From Hominiventricola aquisgranensis (GTDB lineage: Bacteria > Bacillota > Clostridia > Lachnospirales > Lachnospiraceae), in contig NZ_JBBMFC010000004.1 of the NCBI RefSeq assembly GCF_040096225.1, forward strand, positions 62,001 to 126,000: a DNA stretch of 64,000 nt, in the 5' to 3' direction. The translations under genes and the position numbers were made by a program. Shown here piece by piece: positions 9,091-17,054 of this stretch (the first letter of the stretch is position 1; every line of letters starts with the position of its first letter). A model generated the notes under the pieces. That model was not told where the DNA came from, ran no database searches, and worked only from the letters and a program-made list of their open reading frames with translations.

Positions 9091-10158
9091 GTGAAAGAGA
9101 AGAAATATGTGGCATATGTGGGCACCTATACCCATGGCAATAGCAAAGGAATTTACATTTACGACCTGGATGTGGAGAATGGACGCGCGATAGAGCGTAA
9201 GGTTGTTCCTATCAACAACCCTTCCTACATCAAAAAATCTCATAATGGAAAGTACCTGTATTCTATCTCAGATGAAGGTGTACGGTCTTTTAAGATCCTG
9301 CCAGATGGCGATCTGGAACCTATGAACAGTGCTTCTATCTGTGGAATGAGAGGATGTTATCTGTCCACGGACAAGCTGGACCGCTATTTGTTTGTGGGCG
9401 GCTGGCATGATGGAAAAGTGACAGTCATGCGTCTGAACGAAGATGGAACCATCGGAGAGATGACGGATGAGGTCTTCCACAAGGGAATCGGAAGTGTGGC
9501 AGAGCGTAATTTCCGTCCGCATGTAAACTGTGTCAATATCACACCGGATCAGAAGTATCTGTGTGCGGTAGATCTTGGTGTTGATCAGGTAAAAATTTAC
9601 AAGTTTAATGATGAAACAGGTAAGATCACACTGGTGGATATGCTTCGCTGTGAGCTGGAGAGCGCGCCGCGGATCATCAAATTCAGTCCGGATGGACGGT
9701 TCGCATACCTGATCTGTGAGTTGAAGAACTACATCAGTGTATATACTTATAAAGATGGTCCGAGGGGACCGGTTTTTGAACTGGTACAGACGATTTCAAC
9801 TTTGAATGAATACCATTCCAAGGGAAGTGCAGCCTGCGTACTGAGATTTTCCAGAGACTGGAATTATGTGCTCTGCTCCAATGCAGGGGACAACAGCGTT
9901 GGTATCTTTAAGATTGACCGGGAGACCGGTATGCTGGAGAAGATCTGTATCCTGCCGGTCAGCGGAGATTATCCGAAAGCGGCAGATTTCTTCCCGGATA
10001 ACCGTCATATCATGGCATTGAACCATGAATCCAATACCATGACGATCTTCCGCATCAATTATGAGAAGAAATATTTCAGCCTGTGGGGTAAGCCTCTGAA
10101 GGTGGAGACCCCTAACTGCATCCTTGTATCGGAGATCGAGGAAGCACCAAAACAGTGA
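9091..10158 (+). CDS. Lactonase-family beta-propeller protein (6-phosphogluconolactonase-like, YkgB/Pgl type)
   Basis: A 355-residue seven-bladed beta-propeller of the lactonase family, with an opening strand KKYVAYVGTYTHGNSKGIYIYDLD, repeated blade motifs such as PDQKYLCAVDLGVDQVKIYKF and SRDWNYVLCSNAGDNSVGIFKID, and the late PDNRHIMALNHESNTMTIFRI blade. Relatives hydrolyse 6-phosphogluconolactone, but the substrate here is unproven and many clostridia lack a complete oxidative pentose phosphate pathway. The frame is open from a TTG at 9055. I chose GTG 9091 because GGAGGAAAG ends about 7 bases before it and the first strand follows directly. There is no signal peptide, so the protein is cytosolic. 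Confidence 0.82.
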   Translation: MKEKKYVAYVGTYTHGNSKGIYIYDLDVENGRAIERKVVPINNPSYIKKSHNGKYLYSISDEGVRSFKILPDGDLEPMNSASICGMRGCYLSTDKLDRYLFVGGWHDGKVTVMRLNEDGTIGEMTDEVFHKGIGSVAERNFRPHVNCVNITPDQKYLCAVDLGVDQVKIYKFNDETGKITLVDMLRCELESAPRIIKFSPDGRFAYLICELKNYISVYTYKDGPRGPVFELVQTISTLNEYHSKGSAACVLRFSRDWNYVLCSNAGDNSVGIFKIDRETGMLEKICILPVSGDYPKAADFFPDNRHIMALNHESNTMTIFRINYEKKYFSLWGKPLKVETPNCILVSEIEEAPKQ

Positions 10159-10221
10159 GTAAAGCTGCCAGAGACAGCGTTACAAATTATATACCATATA
10201 AGAAAAGGAGAATAATAAATC

Positions 10222-10788
10222 ATGAAATTTATTGTTGAAACATCCGCACGTCACGTACATGTAACTCAGGAGGATCTGGAGGTTCTCTTCGGAAAAGGCT
10301 ATGAGCTGACCAAGAAAAAAGATCTTTCCCAGCCGGGACAGTTTGCAAGTAACGAGAAAGTAACCATCGTTGGACCGAAGAAAGAGATGACCGCATCTAT
10401 CCTTGGACCGGTACGTTCTGCAAGCCAGGTTGAGATCTCTCTGACAGATGCACGTACTCTTGGAATCGCAGCTCCGGTTCGTGAGTCTGGTGATATCGCT
10501 GGAAGCGGTGCCTGTAAACTGGTTGGACCTTGTGGTGAGGTTGAGCTGAAAGAGGGCGTGATCGCTGCAAAACGTCACATCCATGCAACTCCGGAAGATG
10601 CTGAGAAGCTTGGTGTTCAGGACAAAGATGTTGTATCCGTGAAGATCGATACTGACGGAAGAAGTCTTGTATTTGGTGATGTAGTTGTTCGTGTAAGCCC
10701 GAAATTTGCTTTGGCAATGCACATTGACACTGACGAGTCCAACGCAGCTGGATGCGGCAGAGAAGTATACGGCGAGATCGTTAAATAA
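10222..10788 (+). CDS. pduL: PduL-type phosphate acyltransferase (phosphotransacetylase)
   Basis: Converts acyl-CoA and phosphate to acyl phosphate and CoA. It is the structurally unrelated alternative to Pta. The 188-residue protein has the two PduL halves with their zinc-binding histidine clusters: SARHVHVTQEDLEVLFG (about residue 9) and AAKRHIHATPEDAEKLG (about 115). Further features are the QPGQFASNEKVTIVGPK and ILGPVRSASQVEIS segments. It starts directly at the first domain, without the N-terminal extension that targets PduL to bacterial microcompartments. ackA follows 51 bp downstream, so acetyl-CoA to acetate plus ATP is the likely role. GGAG precedes the ATG. Confidence 0.93.
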   Translation: MKFIVETSARHVHVTQEDLEVLFGKGYELTKKKDLSQPGQFASNEKVTIVGPKKEMTASILGPVRSASQVEISLTDARTLGIAAPVRESGDIAGSGACKLVGPCGEVELKEGVIAAKRHIHATPEDAEKLGVQDKDVVSVKIDTDGRSLVFGDVVVRVSPKFALAMHIDTDESNAAGCGREVYGEIVK

Positions 10789-10839
10789 GAATCCGCCCCA
10801 ATTGTCGTAAATAATTAGAGTATAGGAGAATACATACCC

Positions 10840-12036
10840 ATGAAAATTTTAGTTATCAACTGCGGAAGCTCTTCCCTGAAATATCAGCTGATCGATATGA
10901 CTGATGAGAGCGTACTGGCAAAAGGACTTTGCGAAAGAATCGGAATCGATGGTTCCAAACTGACTCATCAGGTACCGGGAAAAGACAAATACATTGTTGA
11001 GAAAGCTATGCCGGATCACAAAGTAGCAATCGGTCTGGTTCTGGAAGCACTGCAGGATGCAGAGCATGGTGTTGTTAAGAGCACCGATGAGATCGCAGCT
11101 GTTGGTCACCGTGTACTGCATGCAGGAACCAAATACTGCGAGTCTATCGTAGTAAACGATGACGTTAAGAAAGTAATCCGCGAGTGCTTCGACCTTGGAC
11201 CGCTGCACAACCCGGCAAACCTGATGGGAATCGAAGCTTGTGAGGCAGTTATGCCAGGTAAAGCAAACGTAGCTGTATGGGATACCGCTTTTGGTATGGC
11301 TATGCCGGAGAAAGCATATCTGTATGCAATCCCGCATGAGTATTATGAGAAATACAGCATCCGTCGTTATGGCTTCCACGGAACCAGCCATATGTTCGTA
11401 TCCGGTGAGGCTATCAAATTCGGCAACCTGGATCCGGAGAATGCAAAAGTCATCGTATGCCATCTGGGCAACGGAGCAAGTATTTCCGCTTCCATCGGTG
11501 GAAAATGTGTAGATACCAGTATGGGACTGACTCCTCTGGAAGGTCTGATCATGGGAACCAGAAGTGGTGATATTGATCCGGCTGTTTGCCAGTTCATCTG
11601 CAACAAAGAGGGTATCGACATCAATGAGATGCTGAACATCCTGAACAAGAAATCCGGTATTCTCGGTATGAGCGGTGGAATCTCCAGCGACTTCCGTGAT
11701 ATTGAGAAAGCAAAAGAAGAAGGCAATCATCTGGCAGATGTAGCTCTTCAGGCATTTGTATATCGTGTAGCTAAATACATCGGTGCTTACACTGCAGCTA
11801 TGAATGGTGTTGATGCAATCGCATTTACCGCTGGTGTTGGTGAGAACGATAAGGCTACCAGAAAGGCAGTTTGCGAGTATCTTGGATACCTTGGCGTTAA
11901 GATCGACGATGAGGCAAATGATATCCGTGGTGAGAGAAGAGTGATCTCCGCAGCAGATTCCAAAGTGAAAGTAATGCTGATTCCGACCAACGAGGAGCTG
12001 GCAATCGCAAGAGAGACTCTGAGACTGACCAAATAA
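10840..12036 (+). CDS. ackA: Acetate kinase
   Basis: Makes ATP and acetate from acetyl phosphate, the substrate-level phosphorylation step that follows PduL. The 398-residue ASKHA-fold enzyme starts MKILVINCGSSSLKYQLID, has the VGHRVLHAG and HNPANLMGI segments, the RRYGFHGTSHMFVS loop with the catalytic histidine, and VCHLGNGASISA near residue 208. ATAGGAGAATACATACCC is the upstream ribosome site. Codon use is strongly biased to few codons (GTT, GGT, AAA), as for a highly expressed gene. It is followed by a separate promoter for rpmF. Confidence 0.98.
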   Translation: MKILVINCGSSSLKYQLIDMTDESVLAKGLCERIGIDGSKLTHQVPGKDKYIVEKAMPDHKVAIGLVLEALQDAEHGVVKSTDEIAAVGHRVLHAGTKYCESIVVNDDVKKVIRECFDLGPLHNPANLMGIEACEAVMPGKANVAVWDTAFGMAMPEKAYLYAIPHEYYEKYSIRRYGFHGTSHMFVSGEAIKFGNLDPENAKVIVCHLGNGASISASIGGKCVDTSMGLTPLEGLIMGTRSGDIDPAVCQFICNKEGIDINEMLNILNKKSGILGMSGGISSDFRDIEKAKEEGNHLADVALQAFVYRVAKYIGAYTAAMNGVDAIAFTAGVGENDKATRKAVCEYLGYLGVKIDDEANDIRGERRVISAADSKVKVMLIPTNEELAIARETLRLTK

Positions 12037-12052
12037 GTTTTCAAAATATAGC

Positions 12053-12081
12053 TTGACATTTAGTACAATGACGTGTATACT
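12053..12081 (+). promoter_or_regulatory. Sigma-A-type promoter for rpmF
   Basis: TTGACA at 12053-12058 and TATACT at 12076-12081 are separated by exactly 17 bases. The -35 is a consensus match and the -10 has one mismatch. Transcription would start near 12088, giving a leader of roughly 80 bases before rpmF. The promoter lies immediately after the ackA stop, so rpmF does not depend on ackA transcription. Confidence 0.8.
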
Positions 12082-12103
12082 CAATAAAGTGTGAGTGAGA
12101 CGG

Positions 12104-12160
12104 ACCTCCTGTGCAGGTTCGACGAACGATGAACTGAATCGAGAAAGCATAGAGGAGGTG
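12104..12160 (+). promoter_or_regulatory. Possible SD-sequestering leader of rpmF
   Basis: The leader contains ACCTCCT at 12104-12110, the exact reverse complement of the Shine-Dalgarno core AGGAGGT at 12153-12159. A competing local hairpin can form between ACCT (12104-12107) and AGGT (12115-12118). The two pairings are mutually exclusive, so translation of L32 could be switched by leader folding. This is only pairing logic read from sequence. Seven base pairs over a 42-base loop is weak on its own. Confidence 0.35.
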
Positions 12161-12166
12161 TAACCT

Positions 12167-12346
12167 GTGTCTATTTGTCCGAAGAATAAATCTTCCAAAG
12201 GAAGAAGAGATAAGAGAAGAGCAAACTGGAAAATGAGTGCTCCGAACTTGGTAAAATGCAGCAAATGTGGTGCTCTTATGATGCCGCACAGAGTATGCAA
12301 AGCTTGTGGATCTTATAACAAAAAAGAGATCGTTTCTGTAGATTAA
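12167..12346 (+). CDS. rpmF: 50S ribosomal protein L32
   Basis: A 59-residue basic protein beginning SICPKNKSSKGRRDKRRA after a GTG start, with the zinc ribbon CSKCGALMMPHRVCKACG (C-x2-C ... C-x2-C), diagnostic of the zinc-binding form of L32. AGAGGAGGTG at 12151-12160 sets the GTG at 12167 as the start. Most homologues begin M-A/S-I-C-P, in agreement. It has its own promoter and terminator, so it is a single-gene unit. The DUF177 (YceD) gene that often precedes rpmF is absent, replaced here by ackA. Confidence 0.95.
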   Translation: MSICPKNKSSKGRRDKRRANWKMSAPNLVKCSKCGALMMPHRVCKACGSYNKKEIVSVD

Positions 12347-12357
12347 TCAGAAGCATT

Positions 12358-12394
12358 AAAAATCAAGGGTATTATATATGCCCTTGATTTTTTT
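12358..12394 (+). terminator. Rho-independent terminator of rpmF
   Basis: The arms AAATCAAGGG (12360-12369) and CCCTTGATTT (12381-12390) are perfect complements around an 11-base AT loop, and the second arm runs straight into TTTT. It ends the rpmF transcript. Confidence 0.85.
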
Positions 12395-12411
12395 AACTCA
12401 TGAACGATATA

Positions 12412-12457
12412 AAATGAGCACGGTATGACTGAATGACTGGTCATACCGTGCTCATTT
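12412..12457 (-). terminator. Terminator of the response-regulator operon (minus strand), possibly bidirectional
   Basis: An 18-bp perfect inverted repeat: AAATGAGCACGGTATGAC at 12412-12429 and its complement at 12440-12457, with a 10-base loop. On the minus strand it lies 17 bases past the response-regulator stop and is followed by TTTATATCG. It separates the convergent rpmF and two-component units. Confidence 0.8.
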
Positions 12458-12473
12458 GTACTTTTCTGTGAAA

Positions 12474-14057
12474 TTATTGCGGATTCTTAGATGCCCGATA
12501 TTCAGAAGGTGTCAGACCTGAATACCGCTTAAACAGGCGGCTGAAATAGAGCTGATCTTCGAATCCGACAGCCACAGCCACTTCTTTGATATAGCTGTTC
12601 TTGTCGGAGAGGAGCTCTCCTGCTTTGTTCATACGCAGGTTATTGATGTAGGTGTTGATGCTTCCGCCGGTCTCATCCTTGAAGATCCGGCACAGATAAC
12701 CGGAACTTAAACCCACATGTTCTGCCACAGATGCAAGACTGATCTTGCGCATATAATTTTCTTTAATATAGGCAATGGACTGTTCCACCTCCAGGCTGTA
12801 TTGATCTGTAGTTGCCTGAGTGCTGGATTCCGGGGAAAACATGACCTGGAGAGCATGGAACAGATGCTGTTCCAGTTCTTCCTGGCTGATGGCATTTCGC
12901 ATAAAATCTGCACATTCCACAAGCTGGTCGTGGGCGGAAGCTGGAATCTCAGAAAGCTGATATTCCAGTTCTACCAACAGGTGGACAGAATACTGAATGA
13001 CTTTGTCCGGAACTACATGCTGTTGTCTGCAAGTGTTCAACAGTTCTTTGATATGTTCTTCGGAACGGGAGAGACGTTCTGCGGTCGGCAGTGCCAGGAT
13101 TCTGGTGGCCAGCTCTCGATAAGTCAGTTCCGGGATGGAAGTGGTAACGGAGACATTATGGGCATTCATGGTTCCTAGTTCGCCGTAGAAACTTAATTCC
13201 AGCAATTCCTGGAAACGGTGATATACTTTACGGGCCTGCAGAAGATCCGTTACATGATCCTGATAAATGATCGTTGGAGACAAGGGCATATAATACCGGA
13301 ACAACTGCTCTATACGGGCGGCCAGTCCCTCAATGGTATTATTCTGTTTTTTTAATTCTTCTTCCTGTATCAGCAGGAGTGTGCTGCTGGAACTGAAGAA
13401 AATGATGCGTCTCCGGTCAAAATGCTCCAGCGCATTTTTCAAGGTGCTGCGGATCAGATCCGGGGCTGGAAGAGTCTCCAGTTGTTGGGCATACCAGTCG
13501 AAAGAAATCTCACACAGGGCGAGAGAACCCAGATGTTCGGTATCGATATCGGTAATCGAGACCAGATCTTCCAGGGCATAGCTTTTGTGAGTGAAATATT
13601 CCCGCCAGGCAGCATGCTGTTCCTGATGGTGAAAAGATTGTTCTGCACTGTTTTCTTCGTGCTGATGATGAGTTTGTTTCTGATCCAGCTTTTCTTTGAT
13701 CTTCTGGAGCTGGGTGGTCAGTTCTTCGGGACTGATGCTGACCTTCAAAATATAGTCAGAGGCTCCAAGAACCAGAGCAGTTCGTACATAATTAAAATCT
13801 TCATAGTTGCTGATAACCAGAAATTCACAGTTCATACTGCTGTCTTTGGCTGTGCGGATCAGATCAATCCCGTCCATGACAGGCATCTTCAGATCACAGA
13901 TGATGAGATCCGGATGCATGCGCTCAGCCATTTCTAAGGCCTCCTGTCCATTGGAGGCCGTTCCGCAGATATGGAAACCAAGCGAACCCCAGTCCAGCAT
14001 GGAGCGAAGTGCAATTTTTACAATAGGTTCGTCATCGACGATCAGTACCTGGTACAT
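12474..14057 (-). CDS. AraC-type response regulator (YesN-like)
   Basis: A 527-residue two-component regulator with an N-terminal receiver domain (MYQVLIVDDEP, phospho-acceptor Asp55 in LIICDLKMPVMDG, KVSISPEE for the conserved lysine). A long middle region of unknown fold follows, then a C-terminal AraC double helix-turn-helix (ASVAEHVGLSSGYLCRIF and IKEVAVAVGFEDQLYFSRLF). The frame runs upstream to 14141, but the start at 14057 gives a standard receiver domain and has GAGGGAG about 8 bases before it. It overlaps the kinase gene by 26 bp, so the pair is one operon. Such regulators usually control a nearby carbohydrate uptake operon, so the divergent PTS genes are the obvious target (inference). 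Confidence 0.9.
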   Translation of the reverse strand: MYQVLIVDDEPIVKIALRSMLDWGSLGFHICGTASNGQEALEMAERMHPDLIICDLKMPVMDGIDLIRTAKDSSMNCEFLVISNYEDFNYVRTALVLGASDYILKVSISPEELTTQLQKIKEKLDQKQTHHQHEENSAEQSFHHQEQHAAWREYFTHKSYALEDLVSITDIDTEHLGSLALCEISFDWYAQQLETLPAPDLIRSTLKNALEHFDRRRIIFFSSSSTLLLIQEEELKKQNNTIEGLAARIEQLFRYYMPLSPTIIYQDHVTDLLQARKVYHRFQELLELSFYGELGTMNAHNVSVTTSIPELTYRELATRILALPTAERLSRSEEHIKELLNTCRQQHVVPDKVIQYSVHLLVELEYQLSEIPASAHDQLVECADFMRNAISQEELEQHLFHALQVMFSPESSTQATTDQYSLEVEQSIAYIKENYMRKISLASVAEHVGLSSGYLCRIFKDETGGSINTYINNLRMNKAGELLSDKNSYIKEVAVAVGFEDQLYFSRLFKRYSGLTPSEYRASKNPQ

Positions 14058-15123
14058 AAGTTTCTCCCTCTTTTGTGTTGACAATTTTTGTATTGATAGA
14101 TGGAATGCGGATCCGGCACAGCGTTCCTTTTCCGGGAGCACTGGATACGGTCATTCCATAGTCGTCTGAAAAGTAAAGATGGATGCGGTCATTAACATTT
14201 CGACTGCCGATACCACCCAGTCCTTTTGGAACAGAACTTTTATCATTCATATCAAATCCTTTTCCGTGATCTTCCACTTCCAATATAATATCCGCTGATT
14301 CCTGGTAGCAGCGCACATAAATCTCCATGACAGTTCCATCATTATAAGAACCGTGCAGAACACTGTTTTCTGCCAGGGGCTGCAGGATCAGCTTGGGAAG
14401 CATAAAGTCTGTCAGATCTTCTGGAATCTCATAATTCACATGGAAGCTTCCGGCGTATCGAATGGTCTGAATGGAAAAATAGTGTTTCAGATTGGCAATC
14501 TCCTCGCCGATAGTAATAAATTCATGGTCATTGATCAGCGTGTTTTTCAGCAGTTCACTTAAAGAGCGGATACCATCGGCAACAACTTTGTCCTGATTCA
14601 TCTGTGCAACCAGCATCAGTGTGTTCAGTGTGTTGAACAGAAAATGTGGATTGATCTGGTACTGAAGCATCTTTAATTCCAGTTCCCTCTTGCGGGCATC
14701 ACTTTCCTGCCGCTGTTCCAGAAGAAGCTGAATCTCTGTCACCATGCTGTCAATGTTATCGGACAGATATGCCAGTTCATCATTTCCTTTATCCTGAATC
14801 CTTACATCCAGATTTCCGTCAGAGATATTCTGACAGGTCTCGATCATATGCTGAATCGGACTGGAAATACTGAGGTAAGTGTAGGTGGTCATGGTCAGTG
14901 CAATACCTGCGATCAGGATCGACAGGACCAGCAGTTGACCGGTGACAACGGAGCTTCCATATAAATAGTAGGAATACAGATATACGAACAGAAGTGGGAA
15001 GATCGTGGATATTATATAGGAAATGATCAACCGGTTCTGGATATTCAGATTCCGCAGGCCGACAAGCGCAAAATGGCGAAGTGTCTGAAAAGCTTCATCC
15101 TCGTAATTGTCATCATAGTTCAT
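14032..15123 (-). CDS. Sensor histidine kinase, YesM/LytS type
   Basis: A 363-residue membrane kinase. Two hydrophobic segments (about residues 33-55 and 60-85) are separated by only a few residues, so there is almost no extracellular sensor domain. A HAMP-like linker (about 85-137) follows, then the His_kinase domain with the phospho-acceptor His160 in QINPHFLFNTLNTL, and a HATPase_c domain (LPKLILQPLAENSVLHG, DHGKGFDM, GGIGSRNVNDRI). Typical YesM kinases carry a large extracellular Cache domain. Its absence suggests sensing within the membrane or through a partner such as a PTS permease. AAAGGA precedes the start. Confidence 0.9.
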   Translation of the reverse strand: MNYDDNYEDEAFQTLRHFALVGLRNLNIQNRLIISYIISTIFPLLFVYLYSYYLYGSSVVTGQLLVLSILIAGIALTMTTYTYLSISSPIQHMIETCQNISDGNLDVRIQDKGNDELAYLSDNIDSMVTEIQLLLEQRQESDARKRELELKMLQYQINPHFLFNTLNTLMLVAQMNQDKVVADGIRSLSELLKNTLINDHEFITIGEEIANLKHYFSIQTIRYAGSFHVNYEIPEDLTDFMLPKLILQPLAENSVLHGSYNDGTVMEIYVRCYQESADIILEVEDHGKGFDMNDKSSVPKGLGGIGSRNVNDRIHLYFSDDYGMTVSSAPGKGTLCRIRIPSINTKIVNTKEGETYVPGTDRR

Positions 15124-15411
15124 AAAGAAATCCTTTCATAGTTTGTAATTTACTCCTATTTTACCATAGAATATAGATGATTTTCACCTGTTTTGTTTAT
15201 TTCTACCGAAAAAGAGAAAATGTTCCATATCAAGAATAAGAAAATCCATATTACAAAAAATTTAGGGTTTTTAGAAAAATTTTATAGTTTAAGAATCATT
15301 CAAATTGTCCATAGGATGGATAAAATCGTAACTATACAGATGCAAAAAAAATGATTACAATAAGACCATAAAAACTTGATTGAAAAATCAAATAAAGGAG
15401 GAAATGTAGAT
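15124..15411. other. Divergent AT-rich intergenic region between the two-component operon and the PTS gene
   Basis: 288 bases without a gene. It is very AT-rich and must hold divergent promoters, but I see no consensus -35/-10 pair that I would defend on either strand. The AAAGGAGG ribosome site of the PTS gene lies at 15394-15401. If the AraC-type regulator controls the PTS gene, its binding site should be here. Confidence 0.5.
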
Positions 15412-16872
15412 ATGATGAAATATTTACAGAAACTTGGTAAGTCACTGATGCTTCCTGTAGCGTGTCTTCCGGTATGTGGTATCCTGATGGGTATTGGATA
15501 TGCACTTTGCCCGAGTACCATGCAGGGTGGTGACATCAGCGGAGCAGCTCAGATCATTGGATTTTTCCTTGTAAAAGCTGGTGGCGCTCTGATCGACAAC
15601 ATGTCCTGGCTGTTCGCTATTGGTGTAGCAGTTGGTATGGCAGATGACAATGATGGTACTGCAGGTCTTGCAGGTCTGGTATCTTGGTTAATGATCACCA
15701 ACCTTCTTGCAACCGGTACTGTAGCAACCCTGACTGGTGTTGGAGCAGATGTTGTTAACCCGGCATTCGCAAAAATCGGCAACCAGTTCATCGGTATCCT
15801 TGCAGGTCTGATTGGATCTACCTGCTACAACAAATTCAAAGGAACCAAACTTCCGGATGCACTTTCATTCTTCTCCGGAAAACGTTGCGTAGCAATCGTA
15901 ACTGCAGTTGTTTCTATCGTAGTATCCGCAATCCTGTTCTTCGTATGGCCGATCGTTTATACCGCACTGGTAACAGTTGGTGAGAGCATCGTAGGACTTG
16001 GCGCAGTTGGTGTAGGTATCTATGCATTCCTGAACCGTCTTCTGATCCCGTTTGGTCTGCATCACGCACTGAACTCTGTATTCTGGTTTGACGCAGCAGG
16101 TATCAATGACCTTGGTTCCTACTGGGCAGGCGAGCTTCTCAATGGAGCAGGCGGAACCGCTGGTATGTACATGGCTGGATTCTTCCCGAGTATGATGTTC
16201 GGTCTTCCGGCAGCAGCAATGGCAATTATTCACTGTGCAAAACCGGAGAAAAAGAAAGCAGCAGCTTCCCTGATGGGCGCAGCAGCTATCTGTGCATTCA
16301 TCTGTGGTGTTACTGAGCCGTTTGAGTTTGCATTCATGTTCCTTGCTCCGGCACTGTATCTTGTATATGCAATCCTTTACGGAGTATTCGCAGCAGTTAC
16401 TGTAGCACTTGGCTTCAGAGCAGGTTTCTCTTTCTCTGCAGGACTTACCGACCTTGTATTCAGTGCTTCCCTGCCGGCACATGCTAAGACATGGATGATC
16501 CTTCCGCTTGGTATTGCAGCAGCAATCGTATTCTACCTTGTATTCCGTTTCGCGATCACCAAGTTTGATCTGAAGACTCCGGGACGTGAGGATGACGATA
16601 TCGATGAAACCAAGATCGAGCTTGCAAACAATGATTTCACTGCTATGGCAGCAATCATTCTGGAAGGTCTTGGCGGAAAAGAGAACGTAACAAGTGTTGA
16701 CAACTGTATCACCAGACTTCGTCTGGAAATCAAAGATTACACCGCAGTAGATGAGAAGAAGATCAAATCTGCAGGTATCAGCGGTGTGATCCGTCCGAGC
16801 AAGACTTCCATCCAGGTAATCATCGGACCGAAGGTACAGTTCGTAGCTGATGAGTTCAAGAAACTCTTGTAA
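15412..16872 (+). CDS. PTS permease EIICB, glucose/N-acetylglucosamine family
   Basis: Transports and phosphorylates a hexose of the glucose/GlcNAc/maltose group. An N-terminal EIIC membrane domain (about residues 1-385, with VACLPVCGILMGIGYAL, NRLLIPFGLHHALNSVFWFD and GVTEPFEFAFMFLAP) is joined by a charged linker to an EIIB domain with the phosphorylated cysteine at about residue 432 in TSVDNCITRLRLE. There is no EIIA domain; a separate eIIA gene lies at 18322. The frame opens at TTG 15376, but ATG 15412 has AAGGAGG 10 bases upstream. The exact sugar cannot be told from sequence. Strongly biased codon use suggests high expression. Confidence 0.93.
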   Translation: MMKYLQKLGKSLMLPVACLPVCGILMGIGYALCPSTMQGGDISGAAQIIGFFLVKAGGALIDNMSWLFAIGVAVGMADDNDGTAGLAGLVSWLMITNLLATGTVATLTGVGADVVNPAFAKIGNQFIGILAGLIGSTCYNKFKGTKLPDALSFFSGKRCVAIVTAVVSIVVSAILFFVWPIVYTALVTVGESIVGLGAVGVGIYAFLNRLLIPFGLHHALNSVFWFDAAGINDLGSYWAGELLNGAGGTAGMYMAGFFPSMMFGLPAAAMAIIHCAKPEKKKAAASLMGAAAICAFICGVTEPFEFAFMFLAPALYLVYAILYGVFAAVTVALGFRAGFSFSAGLTDLVFSASLPAHAKTWMILPLGIAAAIVFYLVFRFAITKFDLKTPGREDDDIDETKIELANNDFTAMAAIILEGLGGKENVTSVDNCITRLRLEIKDYTAVDEKKIKSAGISGVIRPSKTSIQVIIGPKVQFVADEFKKLL

Positions 16873-16902
16873 TCAAACCAATCCACTATCCTAACATATA
16901 TC

Positions 16903-16937
16903 AGAGAAAAGCTCCGGTTTTCCGGAGCTTTTTCTCT
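16903..16937 (+). terminator. Rho-independent terminator after EIICB
   Basis: AGAGAAAAGCTCCGG pairs with CCGGAGCTTTTTCTCT around a TTTT loop. The T run in the second arm (16929-16933) completes a standard terminator. It separates the EIICB unit from the second PTS unit. Confidence 0.85.
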
Positions 16938-16979
16938 GTCTTCTGAGTGTACCAGAGGGTGTTTTCAAAGGTGCATTCG

Positions 16980-17008
16980 TTGACACCAGAGTGCAAATTT
17001 GGTATGAT
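16980..17008 (+). promoter_or_regulatory. Sigma-A-type promoter for the second PTS unit
   Basis: TTGACA at 16980-16985 and TATGAT at 17003-17008 are spaced by 17 bases. It would start transcription about 40 bases before the EIIC-only gene. Confidence 0.8.
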
Positions 17009-17054
17009 AAATAGATAAATTCCGGATGAAAAAGATAAGGGAGAATACGGAAGA

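Noticed and set aside
10849..12300. Long minus-strand open frame (483 codons) antisense to ackA
   Set aside because: It mirrors the strong codon bias of ackA and pduL. The translation has no recognisable domain, is rich in Cys, His and Ser, and has no ribosome site.
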